Shown piece by piece: positions 1 to 10,474 of a stretch of 64,000 nt of DNA (position 1 is its first letter; every line of letters begins with the position of its first letter). The notes below the pieces were generated by a model. It did no database searches. It was not told the origin of the DNA and was given only the letters and a program-made list of their open reading frames with translations. The DNA is taken from positions 43,398 through 107,397 of the forward strand of contig JAOUMB010000002.1 in NCBI GenBank assembly GCA_029881725.1. Direction: 5' to 3'. Both the position numbers and the translations under genes were made by a program. This DNA comes from Nitrospirota bacterium. Lineage in GTDB: Bacteria > Nitrospirota > JACRHL01.

Positions 1-1070
1 GGGTGCGGTATGCGTTTCTGCGGGAGGCCGCCGCTCTCACCGGCGCCGCGTGCATCGCCACCGGCCACCACGCGGACGACCAGGTGGAGACGGTGCTGTG
101 GCGGCTGGCCACCGGCGCCGACCCGGCTCATCTGTCCGGCATGGCCGCCCGCTCCGGCCCCCTGTGGCGCCCTCTGCTCGGGGAGCCGCGCGCGGCCCTG
201 GCCGCCTACCTGCGCACCCACGAGCTGCCCCATGTGGAGGATGCCAGCAACCAGGACCTGCGCTACACCCGCAACCGCATCCGCCACCGGGTGGTGCCGG
301 AACTGGCCGCCATCAACCGGGCGCTCACCGGGGCGGTGTCCCACACCGCCCGGGGGCTGGCCGAGGACGACGATTTTCTGCACCGGCAGGCGGCACGGGC
401 ATGGGATGAGGTGGCGCGTGCCGACGGGGAGGCCCGCTGCCTGAATCGCGCCGGGCTGGCCGCCCTGCATCCGGCACTGGTGCGCCGGCTGGTGCGCCGC
501 GCCCTGCAGGAGGCGGGGCAGGCGGTGGTGCACCATCGTCACGTGGGCGCCGTCATCGGCCTGCTGAACGCGGGGGCGGGACGGCAACTGGACCTGTCGG
601 ATGGGGTGCGCGCCACCGCCGGCTACGAGGAGATCCGCCTGAGCGCGGCGGCCACCGGCACGCCTGCCGGGCCCGTCGCCAGCGAGATTGCCCTGGCCAT
701 CCCCGGCGATACCCCGGTGCCGTGGGCCGGCGTCGTCCTGCAAGCCCGGCTGGCCGACCCTCCCGAACCGGGCTGGACGCTGTTCGACCGGGCCACCTTC
801 AGCGGGCCATTGACAGTGCGGCCCCGGCGTCCGGGGGATCTCTTCCATCCGGACGGCATGCACGGCCACGCCAAAAAACTGAAGGATTTCCTGATTGACG
901 CCCGGATTCCACGCGGGGAACGCGGACAGATTCCCCTGCTGGTGGCCCCGGAAGGGGTTTTATGGGTGGTGGGGATGCGACAGGACGCCCGCTTTATGGT
1001 AAAAACTAGCGTGGGAAGCGAACAACCGGCACTGGCGCTCAGGGTGCGCGCCGCCGCCGCTGTGATGTGA
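1..1070 (+). CDS. tilS: tRNA(Ile)-lysidine synthase, 5' truncated by window edge
   Basis: The product ligates lysine to C34 of tRNA-Ile(CAU) so that it reads AUA. The frame is already open at base 3, and the N-terminal PP-loop (SGGxDS) that every TilS carries is missing, so the gene begins upstream of this window. What remains starts at the conserved ATGHHADDQVETVLWRL segment, continues through the NRIRH(R) region, and ends with the C-terminal TilS domain (RPRRPGDLFHPDGMHGHAKK, with KLKDFLID just after). The stop codon overlaps the GTG start of the next gene, so the two are probably translationally coupled. The ATG in the ORF track is only the first methionine-like codon at the edge, not the real start. 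Confidence 0.93.
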   Translation, partial: VRYAFLREAAALTGAACIATGHHADDQVETVLWRLATGADPAHLSGMAARSGPLWRPLLGEPRAALAAYLRTHELPHVEDASNQDLRYTRNRIRHRVVPELAAINRALTGAVSHTARGLAEDDDFLHRQAARAWDEVARADGEARCLNRAGLAALHPALVRRLVRRALQEAGQAVVHHRHVGAVIGLLNAGAGRQLDLSDGVRATAGYEEIRLSAAATGTPAGPVASEIALAIPGDTPVPWAGVVLQARLADPPEPGWTLFDRATFSGPLTVRPRRPGDLFHPDGMHGHAKKLKDFLIDARIPRGERGQIPLLVAPEGVLWVVGMRQDARFMVKTSVGSEQPALALRVRAAAAVM

Positions 1071-1645
1071 GGGAACCGGTGACGGAACGGAAATTCGGCA
1101 AGGCGCTGATCGATACCAAAACCCTGAGCGACCGGGTCAAGCAACTGGCCCAGCAGATTTCGCGCGACTATGAAGGGCGCGAAATCCTGGCCATCGGTGT
1201 GCTGAAAGGGGCGTCCATCTTCTATTCGGATCTGGTGCGCCAGATTCAGGTGCCGGTGGTGCTCGACTTCATCCAGGTCAAATCCTACGCCGGGCGCACC
1301 TCGTCCAGCGGCGAGGTGCGGATGATCGCCGAACCGGAGTTCATCGGCGACATGGAGGGGCGCCACGTGCTGATCGTGGAGGACATCGTCGATTCCGGCG
1401 TGACCATGCGCTACCTGCAAAAAATCCTGCTGGCCAAGGGCCCGGCCTCCCTGCGCTGCGTCACCCTGCTGGACAAGCCCAGCCGCCGCCGCATTCAGGT
1501 GCCGGTGGACTATGTGGGCTTCACCGTGCCCAACGTGTTCGTGATCGGCTACGGCCTCGACCACGCGGAGCGGTACCGCAACCTGCCCTACATTGCGTCG
1601 CTGGAAAATGCCGAAACCAACGGGGGACGCGGCCCCGCCGGTTGA
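1067..1645 (+). CDS. hpt: Hypoxanthine phosphoribosyltransferase
   Basis: Purine salvage enzyme that transfers phosphoribose from PRPP to hypoxanthine or guanine in the cytoplasm. The 192-residue product is of normal family length. It contains the PRPP-binding motif VLIVEDIVDSGVTM near residues 104-117, the ILAIGVLKGASIF segment near the N-terminus, and the DYVGFTVPN base-recognition region. The start is a GTG that overlaps the tilS stop; a second in-frame GTG four codons later is an alternative. The order tilS-hpt-ftsH is common in bacteria, which supports the call. Nothing is odd apart from the GTG start. Confidence 0.95.
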   Translation: MREPVTERKFGKALIDTKTLSDRVKQLAQQISRDYEGREILAIGVLKGASIFYSDLVRQIQVPVVLDFIQVKSYAGRTSSSGEVRMIAEPEFIGDMEGRHVLIVEDIVDSGVTMRYLQKILLAKGPASLRCVTLLDKPSRRRIQVPVDYVGFTVPNVFVIGYGLDHAERYRNLPYIASLENAETNGGRGPAG

Positions 1646-1698
1646 GCACCCCCAAGGGGTGTGTTACGATCAGTTTTCTTACTTTCTAGCGGGGAGTT

Positions 1699-3528
<1,830 letters not shown>

Positions 3529-3535
3529 TTCGCCC

Positions 3536-4423
3536 ATGACGCCCCCCCCGGCGCCCACCCCTCCGGTGGCGGCTCCCGCCCCGGCCCGGCCGGCCAGCGG
3601 CTGGGAAGGGTTGTTGCCCGCGGGGCGAACCGCCGTCATGGGGGTGCTCAACGTCACTCCCGACTCCTTTTCCGACGGGGGACGCTTTGTGGACACCGGC
3701 GCCGCCGTGGCCCACGCCGCCCGGCTGGTGGCGCAGGGGGCCGACCTGCTCGACATCGGCGGTGAATCCACCCGCCCCGGCGCCCCGGAGGTACCGGAAG
3801 GGGACGAAATCCAGCGGGTGGTGCCGGTCATCACCGCCCTGCGCGCCGCCGGCATCGACACCCCCATCACCATCGACACCCGCAAGGCCGCCGTGGCCCG
3901 CGCCGCCGTGCAGGCGGGGGCCAGCGCCGTAAACGACGTATCCGCCCTGCGGCACGACCCGCGCATGGCGGAAACCTGCGCCGACCTGGGGGTGCCGGTG
4001 GCCCTGATGCACATGCGGGGCACCCCGCAAACCATGCAGGAGGCTCCCGTCTACGGCAGTGTGGTGGCGGAAGTCTCCGCCTGGCTGGAGGCGCGCATGG
4101 ACGCCGCCGTGGCCGCTGGAATCGGCCGCCACCGCCTGTGCGTGGACCCGGGAATCGGCTTCGGCAAAACCGTGCGCCACAACCTGCTGCTGCTCAAGGG
4201 GCTGAACCAGTTCACCCGCCTGGGCGTGCCCCTGCTGGTGGGCACCAGCCGCAAATCGTTCATCGGCACCCTGCTGGAGGAGCCCGACCCGGCGCGGCGC
4301 GAATGGGGCACCGCCGCCACCGTCACCTGGGCGGTGGCCCATGGCGCGCGCATCGTCCGCGTGCATCAGGTGGCCGAAATGGCCCAGGTGGTGCGCCTGA
4401 CCGACGCCATCCGGAGCGCCTGA
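3536..4423 (+). CDS. folP: Dihydropteroate synthase
   Basis: Condenses p-aminobenzoate with 6-hydroxymethyl-dihydropterin pyrophosphate in folate synthesis. Signature motifs are MGVLNVTPDSFSDGG near residue 35, DIGGESTRPGAPEV near residue 75, and late elements DPGIGFGKT and GTSRKSFIG. The 295-residue length is normal, with a short Pro/Ala-rich leader before the barrel. The stop overlaps the start of cdaA (TGATG). Other folate and pterin genes (a tandem PTPS protein, folE, folB) lie elsewhere in the window, but this copy sits in the conserved ftsH-folP-cdaA-cdaR-glmM block. Confidence 0.97.
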   Translation: MTPPPAPTPPVAAPAPARPASGWEGLLPAGRTAVMGVLNVTPDSFSDGGRFVDTGAAVAHAARLVAQGADLLDIGGESTRPGAPEVPEGDEIQRVVPVITALRAAGIDTPITIDTRKAAVARAAVQAGASAVNDVSALRHDPRMAETCADLGVPVALMHMRGTPQTMQEAPVYGSVVAEVSAWLEARMDAAVAAGIGRHRLCVDPGIGFGKTVRHNLLLLKGLNQFTRLGVPLLVGTSRKSFIGTLLEEPDPARREWGTAATVTWAVAHGARIVRVHQVAEMAQVVRLTDAIRSA

Positions 4424-5238
4424 TGCTGGAACTGCTGTACGACTTCCGCTTCCCTCAGGATCTGCTGGACATCCTGCTGGTCAGCTTCATCTGCTACCGC
4501 CTGCTGCTGATCATCAAGGGCACCCGCGCACTGCGCATGATGGTCGGCATCGGCGTGCTGCTCGGGGTGCTGTTGGCCGCCAACCAGTTCGGCCTGCACA
4601 CCCTGGACTGGCTGGTGACCAGCTTCTGGAGCCAGATCGTACTGGCGCTGATCATCCTGTTCGCCCCGGAAATCCGCCGGGGACTGGCCCAGTTCGGGCG
4701 CATTCCGTTTGCCCACCTGCTCAGCCCCGGCGAAAACGCCCACACGGTGGACGAGGTGGTGCGCGCCGCCGTGGCCATGGCCAGCAACAAAATCGGCGGC
4801 ATTCTGGTGATCGAACGGGAAACCCGGCTGCTGGACATTGTCGAAGTGGGCACCCGGATGGATGCCCTGGTGTCGAAGGACGTGCTGCTGGCCATTTTCA
4901 ATCCCGCCTCCCCCATTCATGACGGGGCCGCCATCCTGCACGGCGGGCGGGTGGTGGCGGCCGGCTGCTTTCTGCCCATCGCCCTGCGCGTGAAGGACCC
5001 GTCCCTGGGCACCCGCCACCGGGCCGCCATCGGCCTCACCGAAGAAACCGACGCCCTGGCGCTGGTGATCTCCGAGGAGACCGGAAACATCACCCTGGCT
5101 TCCGGTGGCACCCTGATCCGCTCCCTGGACGGCCCCTCCCTGCGCAACGAACTGAATCGCCTGCTGGGGGAGGGCCCGGTGCCGGGGCTGTGGGTGCCGC
5201 GCCTGCGCGGATGGTATCCGGAAAGGGACCAGCCGTGA
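4423..5238 (+). CDS. cdaA: Diadenylate cyclase CdaA (c-di-AMP synthase)
   Basis: Makes cyclic di-AMP from two ATP. The ORF-track frame runs back into folP; the real start is the ATG overlapping the folP stop, giving 271 residues. There are three hydrophobic helices in the first 85 residues and then the DAC domain with the catalytic motifs DGAAILHGGRV and GTRHRAAIGL (the DGA and RHR signatures). It is immediately followed by a YbbR-domain gene and glmM, the same cdaA-cdaR-glmM arrangement known in Firmicutes and several Gram-negative phyla. That context ties c-di-AMP to cell-wall precursor supply. No dedicated phosphodiesterase is visible in the window. Confidence 0.95.
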   Translation: MLELLYDFRFPQDLLDILLVSFICYRLLLIIKGTRALRMMVGIGVLLGVLLAANQFGLHTLDWLVTSFWSQIVLALIILFAPEIRRGLAQFGRIPFAHLLSPGENAHTVDEVVRAAVAMASNKIGGILVIERETRLLDIVEVGTRMDALVSKDVLLAIFNPASPIHDGAAILHGGRVVAAGCFLPIALRVKDPSLGTRHRAAIGLTEETDALALVISEETGNITLASGGTLIRSLDGPSLRNELNRLLGEGPVPGLWVPRLRGWYPERDQP

Positions 5239-5927
5239 CGCCACCCCCGCAGACCGGCTGGCGGGCCAATCCCGGCCTCAAGCTGCTTTCCCTGCTGATG
5301 GCCTTCAGCCTGTGGCTGTACGTGAACGCCCGCGGCCAGGTGCAGATCAACTTCGCCGTGCCCGTGGTGCCCACCGACCTGCCCGCCGAACTGGTGCTCA
5401 CCGACCTCGGGGCCGAGAGCGCCGAGGTGCGCGTGCAGGCCCTGCCCGCCGATCTGGAGCGCATCCAGCCGCGCCATGTGGAGATGCGCCTGGACCTGTC
5501 CGAGGCGGTGCCCGGCGAACAGTGGCTGCCCATTTCCGTGGACGACGTGGTCGGCGCCGGAACCGCCGAGGTGGTCCACGTGGAGCCCCGCCAGGTGCGG
5601 GTGGTGATCGAGCGGCGGGTCACCCGCCCGTTTACCGTGGAGCCGGTCATCAATGGCGAACCCGACGCCGCGCGCAAGGTGCAGCGGGTTACCGTGGATC
5701 CCGCCGAGGTGCAGCTCACCGGGGGCGAATCCGCCTTCAAGCGTTTCAAGCACCTGACCACCCAGCCGGTGGACATTACCGGCCTGGCCCACTCCCTGCG
5801 CCGCGAGGTGCGCCTGGACCTGCAGGGACGCGACCTGCAAATGGCGGTCAAACAACCGGTATATGTTACGATTACACTTGTGGATAACCCGCCCGCGACG
5901 CCCCCCTCGGGGGCCGCGGCGCCCTGA
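5235..5927 (+). CDS. cdaR: CdaA regulator, YbbR-domain protein
   Basis: Membrane-anchored extracytoplasmic protein of the CdaR/YbbR type, which in studied systems modulates CdaA. The GTG start overlaps the cdaA stop, giving 230 residues; the longer ORF-track start lies inside cdaA. It has one N-terminal membrane anchor (LKLLSLLMAFSLWLYV) followed by repeated YbbR-like beta segments, for example VPVVPTDLPAELVLTD and VTVDPAEVQLTGGESA. It probably has two repeats, fewer than the four of Bacillus CdaR. A Pro/Ala-rich tail ends the protein. glmM follows after a 30-base gap. Confidence 0.88.
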   Translation: MTPPPQTGWRANPGLKLLSLLMAFSLWLYVNARGQVQINFAVPVVPTDLPAELVLTDLGAESAEVRVQALPADLERIQPRHVEMRLDLSEAVPGEQWLPISVDDVVGAGTAEVVHVEPRQVRVVIERRVTRPFTVEPVINGEPDAARKVQRVTVDPAEVQLTGGESAFKRFKHLTTQPVDITGLAHSLRREVRLDLQGRDLQMAVKQPVYVTITLVDNPPATPPSGAAAP

Positions 5928-5957
5928 CGGCAACCCCGACACCAGACTGGACGGCGT

Positions 5958-7316
5958 GTGAGAAAACTGTTCGGCACAGACGGCATCCGCGGTACCGCCA
6001 ACGTGGACCCGATGACCAGCGAAATGGCCCTCAAGCTGGGGCGCGCCATCGCGCACCTGTTCAAGAACCGCAAGGGGCGCCACCGCATCGTCATCGGCAA
6101 GGACACCCGCCTGTCCGGCTATATGCTGGAAACCGCCCTTACCAGCGGCATCTGCTCCATGGGGGTGGACGTGCTGCTGGTGGGCCCCATGCCCACCCCC
6201 GCCATCAGCGTCATCACCAAAAGCATGCGCGCCGATGCCGGGGTGGTCATCTCCGCCAGCCACAACCCTTATGAAGACAACGGCATCAAGTTCTTCTCCC
6301 GCGACGGCCTGAAGCTGCCGGACGACATGGAACGCGAGATCGAGCGCCTGATTTTCTCCGGTGACCTGGATGCCATCCGCCCCACCGCCACCGACATCGG
6401 CAAGGCCTTCAAGGTCGAGGACACGGTGGGCCGCTACGTGGAATACGTCAAAGCCAGCCTGCCCAAGGGATTCGACCTGGAGGGTCTCAAGGTGGTGGTG
6501 GACTGCGCCCACGGCGCCGCCTACCGGGTCAGCCCCGTGGTGTTTCAGGAACTGGGCGCCGAGGTGATCCCCATTGGCGTCAAGCCGGACGGTATCAACA
6601 TCAACGCCGGCTGCGGCTCCCTCTATCCGCAGGCCATGCAGCAAGCGGTGCGCGAGCACGGTGCCCACCTGGGCATCGCCCACGATGGCGACGCGGACCG
6701 GGTGCTGTTCGCCGACGAACACGGCAACATGGTGGACGGCGATCAGGTCATGGGTCTGTGCGCCATCGAGCTCAAACAGGACGGCCTGCTGGCCAGGGAC
6801 ACCCTGGTCACCACGGTGATGAGCAACCTGGGGCTGGAACTGGCCATGAAGGAGGCAGGCATCCACACCGAGCGCACCCAGGTGGGCGACCGCTACGTGC
6901 TGGAGCGCATGCTGGAGGGCGGCTTCAACTTCGGCGGCGAGCAGTCCGGCCACATCATTTTCCTGGACCACAACGTCACCGGCGACGGCCTGATCACCGC
7001 CCTGCAGGTGGCCTACTACATGCAACGCAGCGGCCGCCCCCTGTCGGAACTGGCCGCCTGCATGCAGCCCATGCCCCAGGTGTTGCTGGGCGGCCGCGTG
7101 GCCAGCAAGCCCGATCTGGACTCCCTCCCCGAGGTGGTGCGCGTTCAGCGGGCAATTGAGGAAAAACTGGGCGATTCCGGCCGCATGCTGGTACGCTATT
7201 CGGGAACCGAACCCCTGGTGCGGGTCATGCTGGAAGGACCGGATCAACCCACCATCGACACCCTGGCCCGCGAGATGCTGGATACCATTCTCGCCCAGGT
7301 GGGAGCGGAGGAATGA
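5958..7316 (+). CDS. glmM: Phosphoglucosamine mutase
   Basis: Interconverts glucosamine-6-phosphate and glucosamine-1-phosphate on the way to UDP-GlcNAc, peptidoglycan and LPS. The 452-residue product starts with the typical [13 protein letters not shown], carries the active-site phosphoserine loop [15 protein letters not shown] near residue 100, the metal-binding DGDADR loop, the sugar-binding GGEQSGH motif, and the phosphate-binding [12 protein letters not shown] near the C-terminus. The start is GTG. The stop overlaps the ATG of a cytochrome gene, an unusual neighbour for this otherwise conserved block. Confidence 0.98.
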   Translation: MRKLFGTDGIRGTANVDPMTSEMALKLGRAIAHLFKNRKGRHRIVIGKDTRLSGYMLETALTSGICSMGVDVLLVGPMPTPAISVITKSMRADAGVVISASHNPYEDNGIKFFSRDGLKLPDDMEREIERLIFSGDLDAIRPTATDIGKAFKVEDTVGRYVEYVKASLPKGFDLEGLKVVVDCAHGAAYRVSPVVFQELGAEVIPIGVKPDGININAGCGSLYPQAMQQAVREHGAHLGIAHDGDADRVLFADEHGNMVDGDQVMGLCAIELKQDGLLARDTLVTTVMSNLGLELAMKEAGIHTERTQVGDRYVLERMLEGGFNFGGEQSGHIIFLDHNVTGDGLITALQVAYYMQRSGRPLSELAACMQPMPQVLLGGRVASKPDLDSLPEVVRVQRAIEEKLGDSGRMLVRYSGTEPLVRVMLEGPDQPTIDTLAREMLDTILAQVGAEE

Positions 7317-7993
7317 CGATGGGACGCCTCACAACCCTGCTGGCCGCGCTGCTGACGCTGGCCGCCCTTCCCGCTGCGGCGCAAACGCCCTACTACGACG
7401 AGTTGCGCGGCACCACCCACGATTTTTCCCTGCGCGGCGGCGGCGAAATCTGCCTCGGCTGCCACGTGAACCCGCCGGACACCGCCGCCGACGATTTTCT
7501 GGTGGCCTCCCCCCTGTGGGGCGGCGGCTGGAACAGCGGCCTGTTCCCCGTGGGCCAGGCCGCCGCCGACGACTGGAGCGACACCAGCGACGCCTGTCTG
7601 GAGTGCCACGACGGCGGCCTGGCCGGTGCGGTGCACCAGCAGCGCGACGAGGTGGTCACCCGCGAGCGCGGCGGCAGCCGCTCCCCGGACCATCCCATCC
7701 GCATCCCCTACCCGCGCGCGGTGAGCGGCAAATTCGTGGTGCCCACCCCCTTGCCCCAGCACCTCCAGTACTGGTCGGTGCCCGACATGAAGGGCGAGCA
7801 ACTGATCCTGCCCCACGGCCCCACCTCCAGTTACCAGACGCTGGTGGATGTGGACAGCGCCACCTTCAACGCCGTGCGCACCCGCGATGGCAAGGTGCAC
7901 TGCGAAAGCTGCCACAACCCCCACAGCAACAAGGCCGCCCCGTATTTGAGGGCCATGCCCCCCGACCTCTGCCTGGTCTGCCACGAAAAATAG
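7313..7993 (+). CDS. Exported tetraheme c-type cytochrome
   Basis: A 226-residue exported protein with a clear signal peptide ([16 protein letters not shown], cleavage after about residue 23) and four CxxCH heme-binding motifs: CLGCH near residue 46, CLECH near 98, CESCH near 198 and CLVCH almost at the C-terminus. The last two are about 25 residues apart, as in the doubled-CxxCH cytochrome family, while the first two are widely spaced. A periplasmic electron carrier is the reasonable inference; its partners cannot be told. It overlaps the glmM stop by four bases, so it may be co-transcribed with glmM. Confidence 0.85.
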   Translation: MTMGRLTTLLAALLTLAALPAAAQTPYYDELRGTTHDFSLRGGGEICLGCHVNPPDTAADDFLVASPLWGGGWNSGLFPVGQAAADDWSDTSDACLECHDGGLAGAVHQQRDEVVTRERGGSRSPDHPIRIPYPRAVSGKFVVPTPLPQHLQYWSVPDMKGEQLILPHGPTSSYQTLVDVDSATFNAVRTRDGKVHCESCHNPHSNKAAPYLRAMPPDLCLVCHEK

Positions 7994-8265
7994 CGGGCCC
8001 GGCCCGCAGCGGTATCCGAAGGGGGTACCGGCATATAGAGGAGTAATGGGCGTCCACCCTGCGACATGCGGGGCGACGACCGCTCCGCCCTGGACCTTCG
8101 TGGGCGTGGCCCGCTACGATATCCGCACGGAAGCGACAGGCCCACTCCCCTCTCAAAAATCCCCTCCCCGTTCAGCGTCATTTCAGACTGGCTCCGTATC
8201 CTTCAACTCAAGACACGGAGGCCGAGTGCTTCGGACTCCCAACCCATTCTGAAGGAGAGAGACCC

Positions 8266-8403
8266 ATGTTCACCACCTACCTCATCATTGCCATGTTCGC
8301 CGCTGTCGCGGTCACTTTCGCCGTCCTCGGCACCCGTCAGGCCCGCCACACCCCGGTCACCCCGGTCCCGGCCCATCCCGCCCAGTTGAAAAAGGCCGCG
8401 TAA
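8266..8403 (+). CDS. Small single-span membrane protein, 45 aa (not in ORF track)
   Basis: ATG preceded by a good GAAGGAGAGAG ribosome-binding site. The frame encodes MFTTYLIIAMFAAVAVTF, a single hydrophobic helix, followed by a Pro/Thr-rich segment and the basic end QLKKAA. The stop is followed at once by a strong rho-independent terminator, consistent with a real terminal gene of a short transcript. I do not recognise the family. The size, single helix and downstream terminator resemble small membrane proteins, but coding potential rests only on the ribosome-binding site, hydrophobic profile and context. Confidence 0.5.
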   Translation: MFTTYLIIAMFAAVAVTFAVLGTRQARHTPVTPVPAHPAQLKKAA

Positions 8404-8435
8404 CCCCAACCATTCATTTCCATCGTGGGGGGGGA

Positions 8436-8472
8436 GAGGGGGTAGCCGCACCGGCTGCTCCCTCTTGTTTTT
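8436..8472 (+). terminator. Rho-independent terminator
   Basis: Stem GAGGGGGTAGCCG paired with CGGCTGCTCCCTC (13 pairs allowing two G-U), a three-base loop, then TTGTTTTT. It lies 32 bases after the stop of the 45-aa ORF. Confidence 0.8.
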
Positions 8473-9582
8473 CACCCCCCGGGCCGTAACCCGGCGGCCG
8501 CCGCTTCTCCCCGCCCCGCCCATTCCGTAATCAGACGGTTATTTTTCCCCATTTAAACCGTTAACGATCCGGTGCTTCGCCCACGAGTGCTATGCGCACG
8601 GGGATATTTGCTGGCTCGGTTATTCGGCCCGGATCGTTCGGCCTCCTCTCCGCCCGGAGGGGGGAGCGTTGGATCCCGTCACAACCGGTTGAAAACACAA
8701 AGTACGGATCATCCCTCCCCTGTCCCGATCCCACCGCGGGGGGGCCAGAATTCCCGCCCCGCACCCCCACCGCAATTTCATTTAATTGGTCGTTAAATCA
8801 AATGATTTTCAACCGCCACCCCCTTCCCGGCCCCCGGCACCCCCCATGGCGCAAACGGACCCCACCGTGTGACCGGCACCCATATTTAAAAAAACCCACA
8901 CACTTTCAATCCCTTCTGCACGTTCCGCTTCGCACGCCAGCGCCTCCACAAGGCCATTTTTTTCAAAGTTTTCAATATGTTCTGAATTTCCTCCGAATTT
9001 TCCCCATATAAACCACCCCAATCGTGCTACCGGCCTTCAGAACCCCTTGATATTCCGTTCCACCTTCACCGTGAACATGCGAAACCCACGGTGCTAAACG
9101 CCACCACAATGCGGATTTTATTCCACAAAAACAGCCAGTTCTGAACGTGAAAACCGTTAATTTCAACCGTGTTTCACTTCGCAACCACAAACGCGTTTTC
9201 TCCCGGTAAAACGGCCGGTTATGTTTTTTCCGCCGATTTTTTGCGAAACAAACCCGCCGTGCCCACAAACGGCCAAAACCACCGCGTTGTCAACGGGTTA
9301 TACCCGGCTGGTTACCGTTGCGCACGGTTTAGCGTTGCCGTTTGCGAAGCGGAGTAGCACGATTGCTCCCCGCCAACGCCGTCGGGGCGGACCTGCTGCG
9401 GCGGGGGGATGAGGCGGTAACCCATTGGTTTTGCGTTCCAAAAATCCACAGAGCAGACCGCATGCGCCAGATGTGCCGGATGCGCCAGCGGAATTCCGGC
9501 GGAAGGGGATACGCTGCCGCAGATTGAACGGGGAACCCCGCACCGGGTGGGGTTTTCCGGCCGCCGCCACACGGGGCCTATA
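8473..9582. other. 1.1-kb region without a convincing gene
   Basis: No ORF here has a recognisable product plus a ribosome-binding site. The composition differs from the flanks: many T and A runs, pyrimidine-rich plus strand, and repeated short AACCG / CGGTT words. Inverted repeats include ACGGTT...AACCGT around 8534-8562 and ATTTAA...TTAAAT around 8780-8800. A GC-rich hairpin (CTCCTCTCC/GGAGGGGGGAG) lies near 8642-8668. A TATAAT hexamer sits directly at the start of the M28 peptidase gene. It could be decayed DNA, a regulatory region or an unknown RNA; I see nothing decisive. Confidence 0.5.
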
Positions 9583-10467
9583 ATGGGTGCCGTGAACAGC
9601 CTCGAACAACGACTGCGCCGCCACGTGGACCGGCTGGCGGGAGAAATCGGCCCGCGCGGCCTGTTCGCCCCGGCGGCCTACCGGGCGGCGGCGGATTACA
9701 TCGACGCGGAACTGGCCTCCGGCGGCTATGAGGTGACCCGCGAGCCGGTGCCCGCCCCGAAGGACATGCCGGACGCCGTGTGCCACAACCTGGTGGCGGA
9801 ACGGCCCGGCACCGATCCCGCCGGTATCTGGCTGATCGGCGCCCACTACGACACCGTGCCCGGCACCCCCGGCGCGGACGACAACGCCAGCGCGGTGGCG
9901 GCCCTGCTGGAAATGGCGCGCCACTTTGCCGGGGTCTCCCCCCGCGACACGGTCCGTTTCGTGGCCCTGGCCAACGAGGAGATGCCGCACTTCACGCGCC
10001 CCTCCCATGGGGCCATGGCCCACGCCGCCGGGTGCCGCCGGCGGGGGGAAAAAATCCGCCTGATGGCGTCCCTGGAGATGCTGGGCTATTACACCGACCA
10101 GCCCGGCAGCCAACGCTACCCTGCCGGGCTGGGGGCCTGCTACCCGGACACGGGTAACTTTCTGGGGATCATCGGGGGACTGGTCAACACCGGGAGGATC
10201 AAGCGGCTGGCGGCCGGTTTCCGGGCCTCCACCGATCTGCCGTGTCAGGTGCTCATCACCCCGGTGTGGGCCCCGGCACTGGTGCGCAGCGACCATTTCG
10301 CGTTCCTGCTCAACCGCTATCCGGCGGTCATGATCACCGATACGGCGGACTTCCGGAACCCGCACTATCACAGCGCCGCCGACACCCCGAACAGCCTGGA
10401 CTACCCCCGCATGGCGGCGGCGGTCACCGGCCTGTGCGGAGCGTTTGAGCGGTTGAGCGGGGGGTGA
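9583..10467 (+). CDS. M28-family zinc peptidase
   Basis: Aminopeptidase-type metallopeptidase of about 294 residues using the ATG at 9583; the ORF-track GTG twelve codons earlier lacks support. Conserved elements are GAHYDTVPGTPGADDNASA (first zinc His and bridging Asp), the catalytic-glutamate region ALANEEMP, and the late HYHSAADTPNSLDY with the last zinc histidine. No signal peptide is visible, so it may be cytoplasmic. M28 enzymes remove N-terminal residues or process small peptides; the substrate cannot be predicted. It converges with the histidine kinase gene, seven bases apart. Confidence 0.87.
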   Translation: MGAVNSLEQRLRRHVDRLAGEIGPRGLFAPAAYRAAADYIDAELASGGYEVTREPVPAPKDMPDAVCHNLVAERPGTDPAGIWLIGAHYDTVPGTPGADDNASAVAALLEMARHFAGVSPRDTVRFVALANEEMPHFTRPSHGAMAHAAGCRRRGEKIRLMASLEMLGYYTDQPGSQRYPAGLGACYPDTGNFLGIIGGLVNTGRIKRLAAGFRASTDLPCQVLITPVWAPALVRSDHFAFLLNRYPAVMITDTADFRNPHYHSAADTPNSLDYPRMAAAVTGLCGAFERLSGG

Positions 10468-10474
10468 TCCGCCA

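Noticed and set aside
8046-8252. 68-aa ORF with an AGAGGAG site just before the ATG
   Set aside because: The product shows no domain and is rich in Pro, Thr and Arg as expected by chance; only the ribosome-binding site supports it. Possible leader, not listed.
8130-8265. Riboswitch or structured leader before the 45-aa ORF
   Set aside because: A few short stems (CTCCGT...ACGGAG; GAGT...ACTC) but no match to a known riboswitch core that I could verify.
9110-9130. DnaA-box-like TTATTCCACA, possible origin
   Set aside because: One imperfect box, no cluster, no replication gene nearby.
8972-9268. 98-aa minus-strand ORF in the gap region
   Set aside because: No ribosome-binding site or recognisable family; composition reflects the AT-rich stretch.
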